From assembly GCF_003315075.1 (NCBI RefSeq), contig NZ_QNRJ01000004.1, forward strand, positions 124,001 to 188,000: a stretch of 64,000 bases of DNA, in the 5' to 3' direction. This document shows, one piece after another, positions 18,160 through 26,042 of the stretch (positions within the stretch are counted from its first letter, which is position 1; each line of letters starts with the position of its first letter). The DNA is from Rossellomorea aquimaris (GTDB lineage Bacteria > Bacillota > Bacilli > Bacillales > Bacillaceae_B). The notes below the pieces were generated by a model, which saw only the letters and a list, made by a program, of their open reading frames with translations, did no database searches and was not told where the DNA came from. Made by a program: the position numbers and the translations under genes.

Positions 18160-18359
18160 ATCACTCTCTCCCCTTTGTTTCCCTCTCTTGTTTATTTTAC
18201 AAAAAAAGCAGCAGGGTTGGAACGATTATATGTGAAATTCTGTACTGGAAATTGCATTTAGAACATTTTCCAAAAAAGAAATTCCCAATAGTTTGCAGGT
18301 TGATAGATTTTTTGTGAATATGTCATTATAATAGAGAGTAAGGAAAGGAGTAGATAATT

Positions 18360-18596
18360 ATGGCTGAAAACGAAATGATTGCACCAGTTCAGGAAGTATT
18401 AGATAAATTACGTCCGTTCCTACTTCGCGATGGTGGAGACTGTGAACTAGTGGACGTTGAAGACGGAATCGTTAAATTACGCCTTCTAGGTGCTTGTGGA
18501 AGCTGCCCAAGTTCAACGATCACGCTAAAAGCAGGAATCGAACGCGCTTTAGTGGAAGAAGTTCCAGGTATCGTTGAAGTAGAGCAAGTATTCTAA
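18360..18596 (+). CDS. yutI: NifU-like Fe-S scaffold/carrier (YutI)
   Basis: A 78-residue stand-alone NifU C-terminal domain (NfuA-type). The cluster-binding motif [10 protein letters not shown] is at about residues 42-51. Such proteins carry [4Fe-4S] clusters to enzymes such as lipoyl synthase and aconitase; both the SUF operon and lipA are in this window. AAGGAAAGGAG precedes the ATG. A TATAAT box lies at 18327-18332 without a convincing -35. Confidence 0.93.
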   Translation: MAENEMIAPVQEVLDKLRPFLLRDGGDCELVDVEDGIVKLRLLGACGSCPSSTITLKAGIERALVEEVPGIVEVEQVF

Positions 18597-18607
18597 TTCC
18601 ATTCACG

Positions 18608-18646
18608 TTAAAGCCTAAATCCTTAATCGGATTTAGGCTTTTTTTC
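18608..18646. terminator. Bidirectional terminator
   Basis: AAAGCCTAAATCC and GGATTTAGGCTTT, a perfect 13-bp stem, with T-runs on both sides. It separates converging yutI and the hydroxyacid dehydrogenase gene. Confidence 0.88.
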
Positions 18647-19607
18647 ATTGCACTTCCGTCTTCGGTTGATCTCCTTTTAAAACTGCCTGAATATTCTCCA
18701 CGCATAAGGTCATCATTTCATAACGCGTTTCTTTCGAGGAACTTCCGATATGGGGGATAGCGACAACTTGATCAAAGGCAAGAAGGGGATGATCGGCATC
18801 AATCGGCTCTGCTTCGAATACATCCAATCCAGCACCTGCAATGTCACCCCTCTTTAATGCTTTTTCTAATGCCTCTTCATTTACAATCGCTCCACGGGCT
18901 GCATTGATGAAAATCCCGGTTTTTTTCATCATGGTGAATTGTTCTTCCTGGAACATGCCTTTTGTTCCCGCGTTAAGTGGAGCAAGCACAACCACGAAAT
19001 CAGACTGTATCAGGAGGTCTTCAAAGGTTACATATTGAACACCAAGGGCTCTTTCCGCTTCATGCTTCCTGGAACGATTATGATAAAGAACATTCATATT
19101 GAACCCCTTGGCTCTTCTGGCTACCGCTTCGCCAATACTTCCCATCCCGACGATTCCAATGATTTTGTGATGAATATCCATGCCGGAAAGGAGAAGTGGT
19201 GACCAGCTCTTCCACTTTCCTTCTTTAATATAACGATCTGCTTCAACGATTCTTCTTGACGTCGCCATTAACAGAGCAAAGGTTAAGTCGGCCGTAGTTT
19301 CCGTTAGGACATCCGGCGTGTTGCAAATGGTTATCCCTAATTCTTTAGCCGCTTCAAGATCTATATTGTCATAGCCCACCGCAAGATTGGCCACGACCTT
19401 CAAAGAAGGAGCGTTCTGTAACAGCTGTTTGTCTATCCGGTCCGACAGCATCGTAAGTAAAGCAGTGGAGCTCTCGGCTTTATGGAGAAGAATATCCCTT
19501 GGCACAGGGACATCCCCATGTTCCCACATGTCGACTTCAAACTCGCTTTGAAATGGTGCAATCACTGATTCAGGCAATTTTCTCGTAATGTATATGGATG
19601 GCTTCAT
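18645..19607 (-). CDS. D-2-hydroxyacid dehydrogenase (glyoxylate/hydroxypyruvate reductase type)
   Basis: A 320-residue NAD(P)-dependent D-isomer-specific 2-hydroxyacid dehydrogenase. The Rossmann motif GIVGMGSIGEAVARR is near residues 150-164. Catalytic Arg is in FINAARGAIVNE, Glu in AGLDVFEAEP and His in VAIPHIGSSS. Closest classes are glyoxylate/hydroxypyruvate reductases such as YvcT or GyaR; exact substrate cannot be fixed from sequence. GGTAGGGGA precedes the ATG. Confidence 0.9.
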   Translation of the reverse strand: MKPSIYITRKLPESVIAPFQSEFEVDMWEHGDVPVPRDILLHKAESSTALLTMLSDRIDKQLLQNAPSLKVVANLAVGYDNIDLEAAKELGITICNTPDVLTETTADLTFALLMATSRRIVEADRYIKEGKWKSWSPLLLSGMDIHHKIIGIVGMGSIGEAVARRAKGFNMNVLYHNRSRKHEAERALGVQYVTFEDLLIQSDFVVVLAPLNAGTKGMFQEEQFTMMKKTGIFINAARGAIVNEEALEKALKRGDIAGAGLDVFEAEPIDADHPLLAFDQVVAIPHIGSSSKETRYEMMTLCVENIQAVLKGDQPKTEVQ

Positions 19608-19697
19608 ATGTATCCCCTACCTTCCCTTCACTTTCCTCCAGTTTAGCATAAAAGTGAAGGGATACAGGGGGTTAAAGATTGCGAAGACATTGCTCGT

Positions 19698-20699
19698 TTA
19701 GAGCCATGCAACAAGGGGAATTCCCCATTTTTTCACCGGAACCTCGGACATATGATAAAAGTCAGACAGAAAGGCCTCATATTGATGAGAATTTCTCAGA
19801 TAGTTCTCCAGCTTCTCTTCCACTATCTTCTTCTTCTGCTCAGATTCCGAAATATAATATTCCTCAATGCATTCGAAATAATGAAGGGGAAACAAAAGCC
19901 GTGAATACAGCAGTCTCCATGAGAAAGGTGAAAGTGGGGTGATGGATTCATACTCTCTCATAAATTCCTGAAGCTCGGGGTGAAACGTTTGGCTTCGCAT
20001 GAAATATCTTTCCCTTACCCACTCCGCTATGTCCCGGCTGCAGTGATCAAACACCCACTGAAAAGGAAAATGAATGCATACCTCAGTCCCCCATGTGGAT
20101 TGAAGAAAACGTTCATGGCAAATCGTGCCTGCATCCTCTTGCTTCGGGTCCTCATCAAGCTCCGTATCCACCAAGTACTGAATGGCGTTCTCCGACAAAG
20201 CACTGTAATAAGGATAGCTCTCAACAAAACGACGCTCAAACTCATCAGCAGGCTGATCCTGGATAACCTGATAGTACGCTTTCTCTAACTGGCCAAGCCG
20301 CTTTTCCCACAGACTCTTCCACTGTCCCATACGGTTTATTTTCTCCACCTTTTCTTCAAAGGTCCGTCCCCTGAAATGGAATTTGCTTAACTTTCTTCCC
20401 TGCTTATTATCAGGGGGGGATTGGATGCTTTCATTTCGCAGTACCACAAAGTCTTTATCTTTTTCGACAATAAGAAATCTTCCTTCGTTGTTAGGGACGA
20501 AGGTTGAAACATGCCGATCTCCCTGACTTTTTAGGTGCTCTGCCAATTTGTAGAGTTCCACCAAGGTTTCTTGTTCCATATTCGTTACGCCGACAATACT
20601 ATATACTAACCCCCCAACCATATATCGATTCATCATTCCATCAAAGAATGCCCGCTCTGGATGCAATCCAAAATGATTGATTAATATTTCTTGAGACAT
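19698..20699 (-). CDS. yutH: Spore coat kinase-like protein YutH
   Basis: A 333-residue protein of the CotS/YtaA/YutH group, distant from aminoglycoside phosphotransferase-type kinases and associated with the spore coat in Bacillus. Visible features include an N-terminal kinase-like lobe (FDGMMNRYMVGG, VYSIVGV), CHERFLQSTWG near residue 195, and a C-terminal helical region. The HxD catalytic motif of true kinases is not clear, so activity is doubtful. Expression during sporulation is expected from the family but no promoter was identified. Confidence 0.85.
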   Translation of the reverse strand: MSQEILINHFGLHPERAFFDGMMNRYMVGGLVYSIVGVTNMEQETLVELYKLAEHLKSQGDRHVSTFVPNNEGRFLIVEKDKDFVVLRNESIQSPPDNKQGRKLSKFHFRGRTFEEKVEKINRMGQWKSLWEKRLGQLEKAYYQVIQDQPADEFERRFVESYPYYSALSENAIQYLVDTELDEDPKQEDAGTICHERFLQSTWGTEVCIHFPFQWVFDHCSRDIAEWVRERYFMRSQTFHPELQEFMREYESITPLSPFSWRLLYSRLLFPLHYFECIEEYYISESEQKKKIVEEKLENYLRNSHQYEAFLSDFYHMSEVPVKKWGIPLVAWL

Positions 20700-20981
20700 G
20701 TTGATCTCTCCTATCTAAAGTGACCGTCTTTTTTTTTCGCAGGGTGATCTGTGGCAAAGAAGTTCTTTTTCATATTGTCATCTTCCTTCGTATTAAAGGA
20801 CACACTTTATATGAATATAACCTTTAAAGACATTTATGAATATCTGAAACTGGAGATGGGCAAGAATGAGAGTAGAAGCTATTATTATGTCTATTTTTTA
20901 AATAGGAATCATATGTGTAAAACAAGGCTTCGTCTAATCGAAATAGGGGTTTTATAATCTTTCAAAGAAAAGGTGAATAGG

Positions 20982-21482
20982 ATGAAGGATAAAGAATCAA
21001 TGGATTTATTAGAGAAAACGGCACGTAAATGGCTGCATGAAAGAGGAGTGGAGATTGAAGATATCGCTCAATTGGTCATGTACCTTCAACAAAAATATCA
21101 TCCTGATCTTGAACTAAAGGAATGTGTCTATAATGTTGAACGTGTGTTAACGAAGCGGGAAGTACAGAATGCAATACTGACAGGTATTCAACTTGATATA
21201 TTAGCTGAGAAAAAGATGCTAGAAGAACCGCTTCAAGCGATTATTGAAGTAGATGAAGGACTTTATGGTGTGGATGAAATCCTGGCTTTTTCGATTGTGA
21301 ATGTATATGGATCGATCGGATTTACAAACTACGGATATATCGACAAGCAAAAACCCGGAATTCTGGAGAGGCTCAATGATAAGTCATCCGGTATGTGTCA
21401 TACCTTTTTGGATGATATCGTCGGAGCTATTGCGGCGGCTGCTTCCAGTCGTTTGGCACACAGGGCGAAATGCGCAGAATGA
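20982..21482 (+). CDS. yutG: Phosphatidylglycerophosphatase A-like protein (YutG)
   Basis: A 166-residue PgpA-related protein. The family members remove phosphate from phosphatidylglycerophosphate; conserved acidic residues appear in the ENVYG-like FSIVNVYGSIG and in FLDDIVGAIAAAASSR near the C-terminus. Unlike canonical PgpA it has little hydrophobic character, so the biochemical role is tentative. The ATG at 20982 has AAAAGGTG 6 bases upstream; the GTG three codons earlier lies in that site. Confidence 0.85.
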   Translation: MKDKESMDLLEKTARKWLHERGVEIEDIAQLVMYLQQKYHPDLELKECVYNVERVLTKREVQNAILTGIQLDILAEKKMLEEPLQAIIEVDEGLYGVDEILAFSIVNVYGSIGFTNYGYIDKQKPGILERLNDKSSGMCHTFLDDIVGAIAAAASSRLAHRAKCAE

Positions 21483-21500
21483 GGTTGAATAAGTATCCAA

Positions 21501-21530
21501 ATCAGACGACAGGGGTCGTCTGATTTTTTT
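21501..21530 (+). terminator. Terminator of yutG
   Basis: AATCAGACGAC and GTCGTCTGATT followed by T6. Confidence 0.87.
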
Positions 21531-21629
21531 GTGATAGAAGAAGTGAATAAATACGCTAACAAAAAAATCATACTGTATTCCCTAAATGATTACATTCCTA
21601 TAAATAGATCCTTTTAACCAACTTTATTA

Positions 21630-21697
21630 TTGCACATCGATGAATAGTTTTATATAATTACAACTATAGTTGTAATTAACGTCAATATAGTTGTAAC
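21630..21697 (+). promoter_or_regulatory. Promoter with overlapping palindromic operator before the Sda-like gene
   Basis: TTGCAC, 17 bases, TATAAT forms a promoter at 21630-21658. A perfect 22-bp palindrome (21656-21677, core TTACAACTATAGTTGTAA) overlaps the -10 and expected start point. A further half site ATATAGTTGTAA follows at 21685-21696. The geometry is that of a repressor-controlled promoter. The regulator is unknown; the XRE protein encoded at 21919-22170 is one candidate. Confidence 0.6.
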
Positions 21698-21741
21698 AAG
21701 GCTTCTGCCCGAATAAACACCAAATAAAGGCTATCACTTTT

Positions 21742-21816
21742 ATGAGATTCGAGAGAATTTCACATGCTACATACGAAGAAATAATTGAGGTGAAATCCTA
21801 TCCGGCTCCTAAGTGA
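21742..21816 (+). CDS. Possible 24-codon leader ORF overlapping the Sda-like start
   Basis: ATG at 21742 opens 24 codons ending in TGA at 21814-21816. It runs through the ribosome site of the Sda-like gene in another frame and stops 15 bases after its proposed start. The upstream AAAGG is 11 bases away, a weak site. It may be chance, or it may modulate translation of the following gene. Confidence 0.3.
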   Translation: MRFERISHATYEEIIEVKSYPAPK

Positions 21817-21922
21817 CCAAGCCCTTATCGATGCCTATAAGAAAGCAAAACAGTTAAAACTCAGTAATGAATTTATCATTCTGATCGAACAAGAAATTAA
21901 AAAGAGAAAATTAGTTCATTAA
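21800..21922 (+). CDS. Sda-like sporulation kinase inhibitor, apparent ATC start
   Basis: A 40-residue peptide of two amphipathic helices matching the Sda family pattern (RLLSDQALIDAYKKAKQL, then EFIILIEQEIKKRK). Sda blocks autophosphorylation of the sporulation kinase KinA. The open frame begins after a TGA at 21791-21793 and contains no ATG, GTG or TTG upstream of the homologous region. The codon aligned with the family Met is ATC at 21800, and GAGGTGA lies 6 bases before it. Either a non-canonical start is used or the gene lost its start. It is a paralog, since the usual sda locus lies elsewhere in Bacillus. Its 3' end overlaps the convergent XRE gene by 4 bases. Confidence 0.68.
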   Translation: MRLLSDQALIDAYKKAKQLKLSNEFIILIEQEIKKRKLVH

Positions 21923-22170
21923 AGAATCGTTTGATTGTAGATGTCATCGTGCTCTTCACAAGTCGGCATAATGTCTTCCCAATGGACTTCCAGGGCACAT
22001 ACGATGGCAAATAGTTTATTCAGGGACGGGTTCGCCTCTCCCTTTTCAATCAACGAAATGTAATTAACCGTTAATCCACATTTGTGACTTAATTCTTGTA
22101 TGGTGATTTCTTTTGCTCTTCTATGGTGCCTTATTTTCTTTCCGACAAGTCCTGTAACTGTAATACTCAT
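21919..22170 (-). CDS. XRE-family HTH transcriptional regulator
   Basis: An 83-residue single-domain repressor-type protein. The helix-turn-helix is at about residues 20-45 (ITIQELSHKCGLTVNYISLI EKG region). There is no additional sensor or oligomerization domain beyond a short acidic tail. AAAAGGG is 10 bases upstream of the ATG. It is convergent with and overlaps the Sda-like gene, and no B. subtilis counterpart is remembered between yutG and yutF, so it looks like part of an inserted cassette. Confidence 0.85.
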   Translation of the reverse strand: MSITVTGLVGKKIRHHRRAKEITIQELSHKCGLTVNYISLIEKGEANPSLNKLFAIVCALEVHWEDIMPTCEEHDDIYNQTIL

Positions 22171-22425
22171 TACCTCACTACCCTTTTAAAAATTCTTTAG
22201 AAATGACGTGGAATGTTTCGAAAATCAATAAGAAACAGTGACTTTCATTCTTAAAGTTGTTTGCATTCGTAAAGAATAGTTAGAAATTGAAAAGGTATCA
22301 ATGCTAATAGTCCCCTACTACCTTAGTTGTTTACCCTAGTTGCGTACCTTTACACTTCATTTCGTAATATTTTTCAAGAAAAATCTTTATATTCTTATTG
22401 TTTTTTCAAATCCTGTCTTCCTGGT

Positions 22426-22706
22426 CCTTCTGAGTACTCAAATATGTGTGATGGAAAAATTAGTTAGAGGAAAAACCACATAATTCTTTAGGAGTATAAT
22501 TTTCGTTCCTGCTATTATTTATACTCACTCACTATCTATAGAGGCATAGACAGTTAAAAAAGACCCTTACATAGGTCCCGCGAGTATAAATAGTATTTTG
22601 ATTACTTCTTTTAACACTAGTTCTATTTTACTTATACGAACGAGGGTTGTCTATTATGAATATGTTACTAATTTAAGAAATTTTTTCTATTTGAGTACTC
22701 AGAAGG
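22426..22706. repeat. 281-bp MITE-like element with perfect 19-bp inverted termini
   Basis: CCTTCTGAGTACTCAAATA at 22426-22444 and its exact complement at 22688-22706 bound an AT-rich non-coding segment. Inside, TATTTATACTC and GAGTATAAATA form an 11-bp nested inverted repeat around a GACC / GGTC hairpin. No transposase frame is present and no clear target duplication flanks it. Between 22171 and 22425 I see only AT-rich sequence that may hold the XRE promoter. Confidence 0.72.
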
Positions 22707-22712
22707 GTTTAG

Positions 22713-22750
22713 AGGAAGTGGAGGCTGTAAATACTGCCCCCACTTTTTTA
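22713..22750 (+). terminator. Terminator-like hairpin on + strand
   Basis: AGTGGAGGC and GCCCCCACT pair imperfectly and are followed by T6 on the + strand, overlapping the end of yutF on the opposite strand. It would stop transcripts leaving the inverted-repeat element; no + strand gene precedes it. Confidence 0.5.
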
Positions 22751-22753
22751 TTG

Positions 22754-23518
22754 TTATAGATCCCATTCATCTAACGTTTCAATTGTATAGGTTGGCTGAA
22801 TAGACTTCGAACTCAAAGCTTCTTTGGTTGTTACACCTGTATGAACAAGCAGTGTATCAAGTCCGGCGTTTATCCCGGCCAAAATGTCTGTATCATAATT
22901 ATCCCCAACCATTAACGTATCTTCCTTGGGCACACCTAATACAGTTAGCGCCTGCTCCATAATGATCGATTCAGGCTTCCCTATAAAGACCGGTTCGGTT
23001 TGTGTGGAAACTGTGACAACCGACGTAAGGGAACCGTTCCCTGGAAGCAACCCTCTTTCAGTCGGAATCGCGATATCTCCATTGGTTGAAATAAAGGTAG
23101 CTCCATTCCTCACACCTAAACAAGCGAGGGATAACTTCTCATAATTAATATCACGATCAATCCCCACTACCACGAAATCAGGTTTCTCATCCTGAAGGGT
23201 GATGCCGTTCTCTTCCAGTGCTGAACGGATTCCTTCTTCACCGATGACATAAGCCGTCCCATTCGGCTTTTTCTTCGCCATATACTGAGCTGTCGCCATG
23301 GAAGTAGTAAATACCTGTTCCTTCGTCGCAGGGATATCGAATGACTGCAATTTCTCCGCAACCTGTTCCGGTCTTCTCGAAGAATTATTGGTGACAAACA
23401 GATAAGGTAATCCCTTTTCTTGTAATCGTTTAACAAAATCTCCCGCTTCTTCGATTTTCTCTTTGCCTCTATACATTGTGCCATCTAAATCAATTAAGTA
23501 ACCTTTATATTCTCTCAT
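22754..23518 (-). CDS. yutF: HAD-superfamily phosphatase YutF (NagD-like, HAD-IIA)
   Basis: A 254-residue phosphatase of the HAD-IIA group, which acts on p-nitrophenyl phosphate and small phosphometabolites in vitro. Motif I is YLIDLDGTMYRG (nucleophile Asp at about residue 8), motif II VTNNSSR near 43, motif III Lys in FIGKPE near 180, and motif IV MVGDNYDTDI near 205. TGGAGGT precedes the ATG at 23518 by 5 bases; the extra 30 upstream codons of the open frame have no ribosome site. Confidence 0.92.
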   Translation of the reverse strand: MREYKGYLIDLDGTMYRGKEKIEEAGDFVKRLQEKGLPYLFVTNNSSRRPEQVAEKLQSFDIPATKEQVFTTSMATAQYMAKKKPNGTAYVIGEEGIRSALEENGITLQDEKPDFVVVGIDRDINYEKLSLACLGVRNGATFISTNGDIAIPTERGLLPGNGSLTSVVTVSTQTEPVFIGKPESIIMEQALTVLGVPKEDTLMVGDNYDTDILAGINAGLDTLLVHTGVTTKEALSSKSIQPTYTIETLDEWDL

Positions 23519-23644
23519 TGTGTACCTCCATATGCTTGTGTATAGTATGTCCAAATCACCGTAGAGCCTGTGCCATTTTTGGTAAAATGTATTCCATAAA
23601 TAAAACAAAACGCTCCCTATTAAGAAAGCGCTGTCAAATACTGA

Positions 23645-24082
23645 TTAATTTTTAAAGGCAGACACAGGTCCCAATTCATTTTCAAGGTAGCTCTGAACCT
23701 GCTGGGGAAACTTCTCTAATGAGTTGAATACCTCGTTTAAAATCGTATGTAATTGCTCATGGTCGATGGCTGTATACTCTTGAACAAGAACCTTACGTTC
23801 TGCAACAAGTCTTTTAAGATCCTCACTCATCTTGTCTCCAATTACCTTTTCATCCAGAAGAATATCAATGATATCCTCATAGCTTCCCGGATCTCTCATA
23901 ATGAAACCGTCGATCATACTGTTTCCTACATCGAGTATAGATTCAATAATCGTATGAGCCATTCTCTCCAAAGCTAATTTTTCTAATGTCCCGTCCCATC
24001 GATCAAGTTCACTAACAGTCTTTAACTGCTCATTCATATACAATAATATTTCCTCAATCTTTTCTCTGTCTACGAAATACAT
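23645..24082 (-). CDS. yutE: YutE, DUF86 / HepT-like HEPN protein
   Basis: A 145-residue all-helical protein of the DUF86 family, related to the HepT HEPN toxins. The usual RNxxxHxY motif region reads ERKVLVQEY, with Gln in place of the catalytic His. No MNT nucleotidyltransferase partner is adjacent, so it is probably not an active toxin-antitoxin toxin. It is conserved beside yutF and yutD in the order I recall from B. subtilis. Function is unknown. Confidence 0.85.
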   Translation of the reverse strand: MYFVDREKIEEILLYMNEQLKTVSELDRWDGTLEKLALERMAHTIIESILDVGNSMIDGFIMRDPGSYEDIIDILLDEKVIGDKMSEDLKRLVAERKVLVQEYTAIDHEQLHTILNEVFNSLEKFPQQVQSYLENELGPVSAFKN

Positions 24083-24216
24083 GGTGCACCCCTCTCTATG
24101 AACGATATCCTCCCCTTTATTTTAACATATATCCCTCACTGTCATACAGGTACATCCTGCATTTCTCAGCTCAGTTTGTTATGATGAGATAAGCAAAAAA
24201 AGAGGAGGACATCGTC

Positions 24217-24486
24217 ATGAGTGAACGATTTTATTTATACGATGATACAGAAAATACAAAAACACGCTTTGTAAGTTTTATGGGTGAAAATCAGCGGTAC
24301 GACTTAGCGATTACCCAAACCGATCGCTATTACGGCAAATCCTTGGTATTAGACCTTCAAGGCAGTCGATTCGCGATCGTCGGCAAGGACGACCTTGATG
24401 AACCCGGTTATGTAGAAAGTGTATTCAAGCTGACGGAGGAAGAAGCCGATGAATTGAGGGACTTCTTAGGAGAAATCATTATGTAG
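24217..24486 (+). CDS. Small conserved protein, probably DUF3055
   Basis: An 89-residue acidic cytosolic protein (FYLYDDTENTKTRFVSFMGE, then FKLTEEEADELRDFLGEII). It resembles the DUF3055 family of Firmicutes, which has no known function. AAAGAGGAGGA lies just upstream of the ATG. It is followed by another small + strand gene. Confidence 0.8.
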   Translation: MSERFYLYDDTENTKTRFVSFMGENQRYDLAITQTDRYYGKSLVLDLQGSRFAIVGKDDLDEPGYVESVFKLTEEEADELRDFLGEIIM

Positions 24487-24562
24487 TCTTTCTAACAGCG
24501 CACTATTAAGAATGAAGTCCACTCCACTCTCACATACTACAAGTATGAAAGGTGGGAGATCT

Positions 24563-24865
24563 ATGAGTAAAGAACCAAGAGACAAAGAAGAAGAAGTATA
24601 TAGTGACTTTTCCAATGTTGAAACATACCGCAATTTTATCGTGCCGGAAACACTGCCAGAAGGGCCCTATGGCTCTCCCCGAGGAAAGCATACTCCCGTT
24701 GAGAACAAAAGCACTCCTTGGAAAGAAGGACAGCGATATTACAGTGCCTTCAACTATGAAAATAAATCCCTTCATCAGGATATTCCACGTCAGGAGCCTG
24801 GATCACACCCTGTTCATGCAGATCCCGATGTGAATGAAGAACCTCCATATACTGAAAATAAGTAA
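24563..24865 (+). CDS. Hydrophilic 100-residue hypothetical protein
   Basis: A 100-residue polar, Pro-, Glu- and Lys-rich protein without membrane segments and probably largely disordered. I do not recognise a characterised family, though similar short cytosolic proteins occur in Bacillus. The ATG at 24563 has AAAGGTGGGAG about 5 bases upstream, so the longer open frame from 24512 is rejected. A strong terminator follows. Confidence 0.72.
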   Translation: MSKEPRDKEEEVYSDFSNVETYRNFIVPETLPEGPYGSPRGKHTPVENKSTPWKEGQRYYSAFNYENKSLHQDIPRQEPGSHPVHADPDVNEEPPYTENK

Positions 24866-24871
24866 AATAAC

Positions 24872-24906
24872 AAAAGGAACAAACTGGACGGTTTGTTCCT
24901 TTTTTC
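24872..24906. terminator. Bidirectional terminator
   Basis: AAAAGGAACAAAC and GTTTGTTCCTTTT between the converging small gene and yutD. Confidence 0.88.
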
Positions 24907-24910
24907 ACCA

Positions 24911-25186
24911 TTATTTATTAACTTTTTTCACAAGAAAATAAGCGCAGCCAAAATTACAGTATTCATACAAATAATCCTTATGCGTACTCACCTTTGTGTC
25001 AAAAGAGGCTTTTTGATTATGATCATCAAAGAATCCTTTTAAGCGGAGCTGTCCATATCCCCAATCCCCAAGGATAAAGTCGTATTTACTTAAGATGTCG
25101 CTATATCTTTCCTTAAATGCTTCCTCGTTGAATCCGTCTCTAAATTCTTCAACGATTTCGTAGCATGTATTCTGCACACAAATCAT
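24911..25186 (-). CDS. yutD: YutD family protein (DUF1027)
   Basis: A 91-residue conserved protein. The family core reads FRDGFNEEAFKERYSDIL, GDWGYGQLRLKGF and DYLYEYCNFGCAYFLV with two Cys near the C-terminus. Function is unknown. Start is ATG at 25186 or GTG three codons earlier; GGTGG lies upstream and fits the ATG slightly better. Confidence 0.87.
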   Translation of the reverse strand: MICVQNTCYEIVEEFRDGFNEEAFKERYSDILSKYDFILGDWGYGQLRLKGFFDDHNQKASFDTKVSTHKDYLYEYCNFGCAYFLVKKVNK

Positions 25187-25297
25187 CTTGTCCACCCACT
25201 TTCATTTCCTTATCTTAAATTATAACGGATTGTCCATTAATTACTATGAAAAATTGTCATAAGAGATGGTCACCCTATCAAATAGGGGGTGTTTAAC

Positions 25298-26017
25298 TTG
25301 AATAAATTCATTCTGGGTACAACTGTACTAAGTATTGCGCTAATCGGAACTGCTTGTGATGGAATTGACACGGCCAATGAAGAAATGTTTCACAACAATG
25401 GAAATACCATTAACGTGAATGACCGGGAGGACCTCTACAACGAAAATAGCTGGACGAAAAAAGGTGCTCACCGCGGTGAGGACTTCGGCTATGTTCGACA
25501 ACAGAAAAGTCCCACAGGTGGTCAAACCATTTCCACAAAGGATATGTACAGCATCAATCGGGAACAAGTAGCCGACACCATCAGCAAAATGAGTGTCTCA
25601 CTTCCAGACGTCAAGGATTGTTCCACTCTTGTCACTGACGAAGAAGTGCTGATTTCATACGTGACGGACAAAAAGGATAAAGACGGCCGCTTTGAAGTAG
25701 CCGACCAAGTAAAGAAAACAGCCATGTCGGTTATTCCCCGTTGGTACCATGTCTATGTGACCGATGACAAGAGCCTGATGCGCAATGTAGAAAACCTGGC
25801 CAAAATGGATAGCGATAGCCGTAACGCCAATACAGCCATTGATGATACCATCAACCTTATGCTGCAGGATTCTCCTCAGGGAAGAAATGTAGACACAGGT
25901 GAAAATCCAAATGGTGAGATGACATCTGAGAAATACGAAATGCAAGACGATGATGTCCACAAAATCAACAAAGACCGCCAAAAGAGAAAAGATAACACAG
26001 ATAACATGGTCGATTAA
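25298..26017 (+). CDS. yutC: YhcN/YlaJ-family sporulation lipoprotein (YutC-like)
   Basis: A 239-residue exported lipoprotein with an N-terminal signal (MNKFILGTTVLSIALIGTAC) and lipid-attachment Cys at about residue 20. The lipobox GTAC is non-ideal at the -3 position. The YhcN/YlaJ domain occupies roughly residues 80-190 (VADTISKMSVSLPDVKDCSTLVTD). The C-terminus is highly charged. Relatives are made in the forespore and act in germination or the spore membrane. The TTG at 25298 has AGGGGGTG 6 bases upstream. Confidence 0.82.
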   Translation: MNKFILGTTVLSIALIGTACDGIDTANEEMFHNNGNTINVNDREDLYNENSWTKKGAHRGEDFGYVRQQKSPTGGQTISTKDMYSINREQVADTISKMSVSLPDVKDCSTLVTDEEVLISYVTDKKDKDGRFEVADQVKKTAMSVIPRWYHVYVTDDKSLMRNVENLAKMDSDSRNANTAIDDTINLMLQDSPQGRNVDTGENPNGEMTSEKYEMQDDDVHKINKDRQKRKDNTDNMVD

Positions 26018-26042
26018 TTAGAAGACAGAAGCTCTTTGCTAC

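Noticed and set aside
20751-20957. 68-codon + strand ORF between yutH and yutG
   Set aside because: No convincing ribosome site, AT-driven composition and no recognisable family; probably the promoter region of yutG.
21656-21677. BlaI/MecI or CopY operator identity for the palindrome
   Set aside because: Those sites have TACA-N2-TGTA spacing, while here the half sites are separated by a longer centre; the regulator is left unnamed.
22426-22706. Insertion sequence
   Set aside because: The inverted ends are present, but the 281 bp hold no transposase frame and no target duplication is evident.
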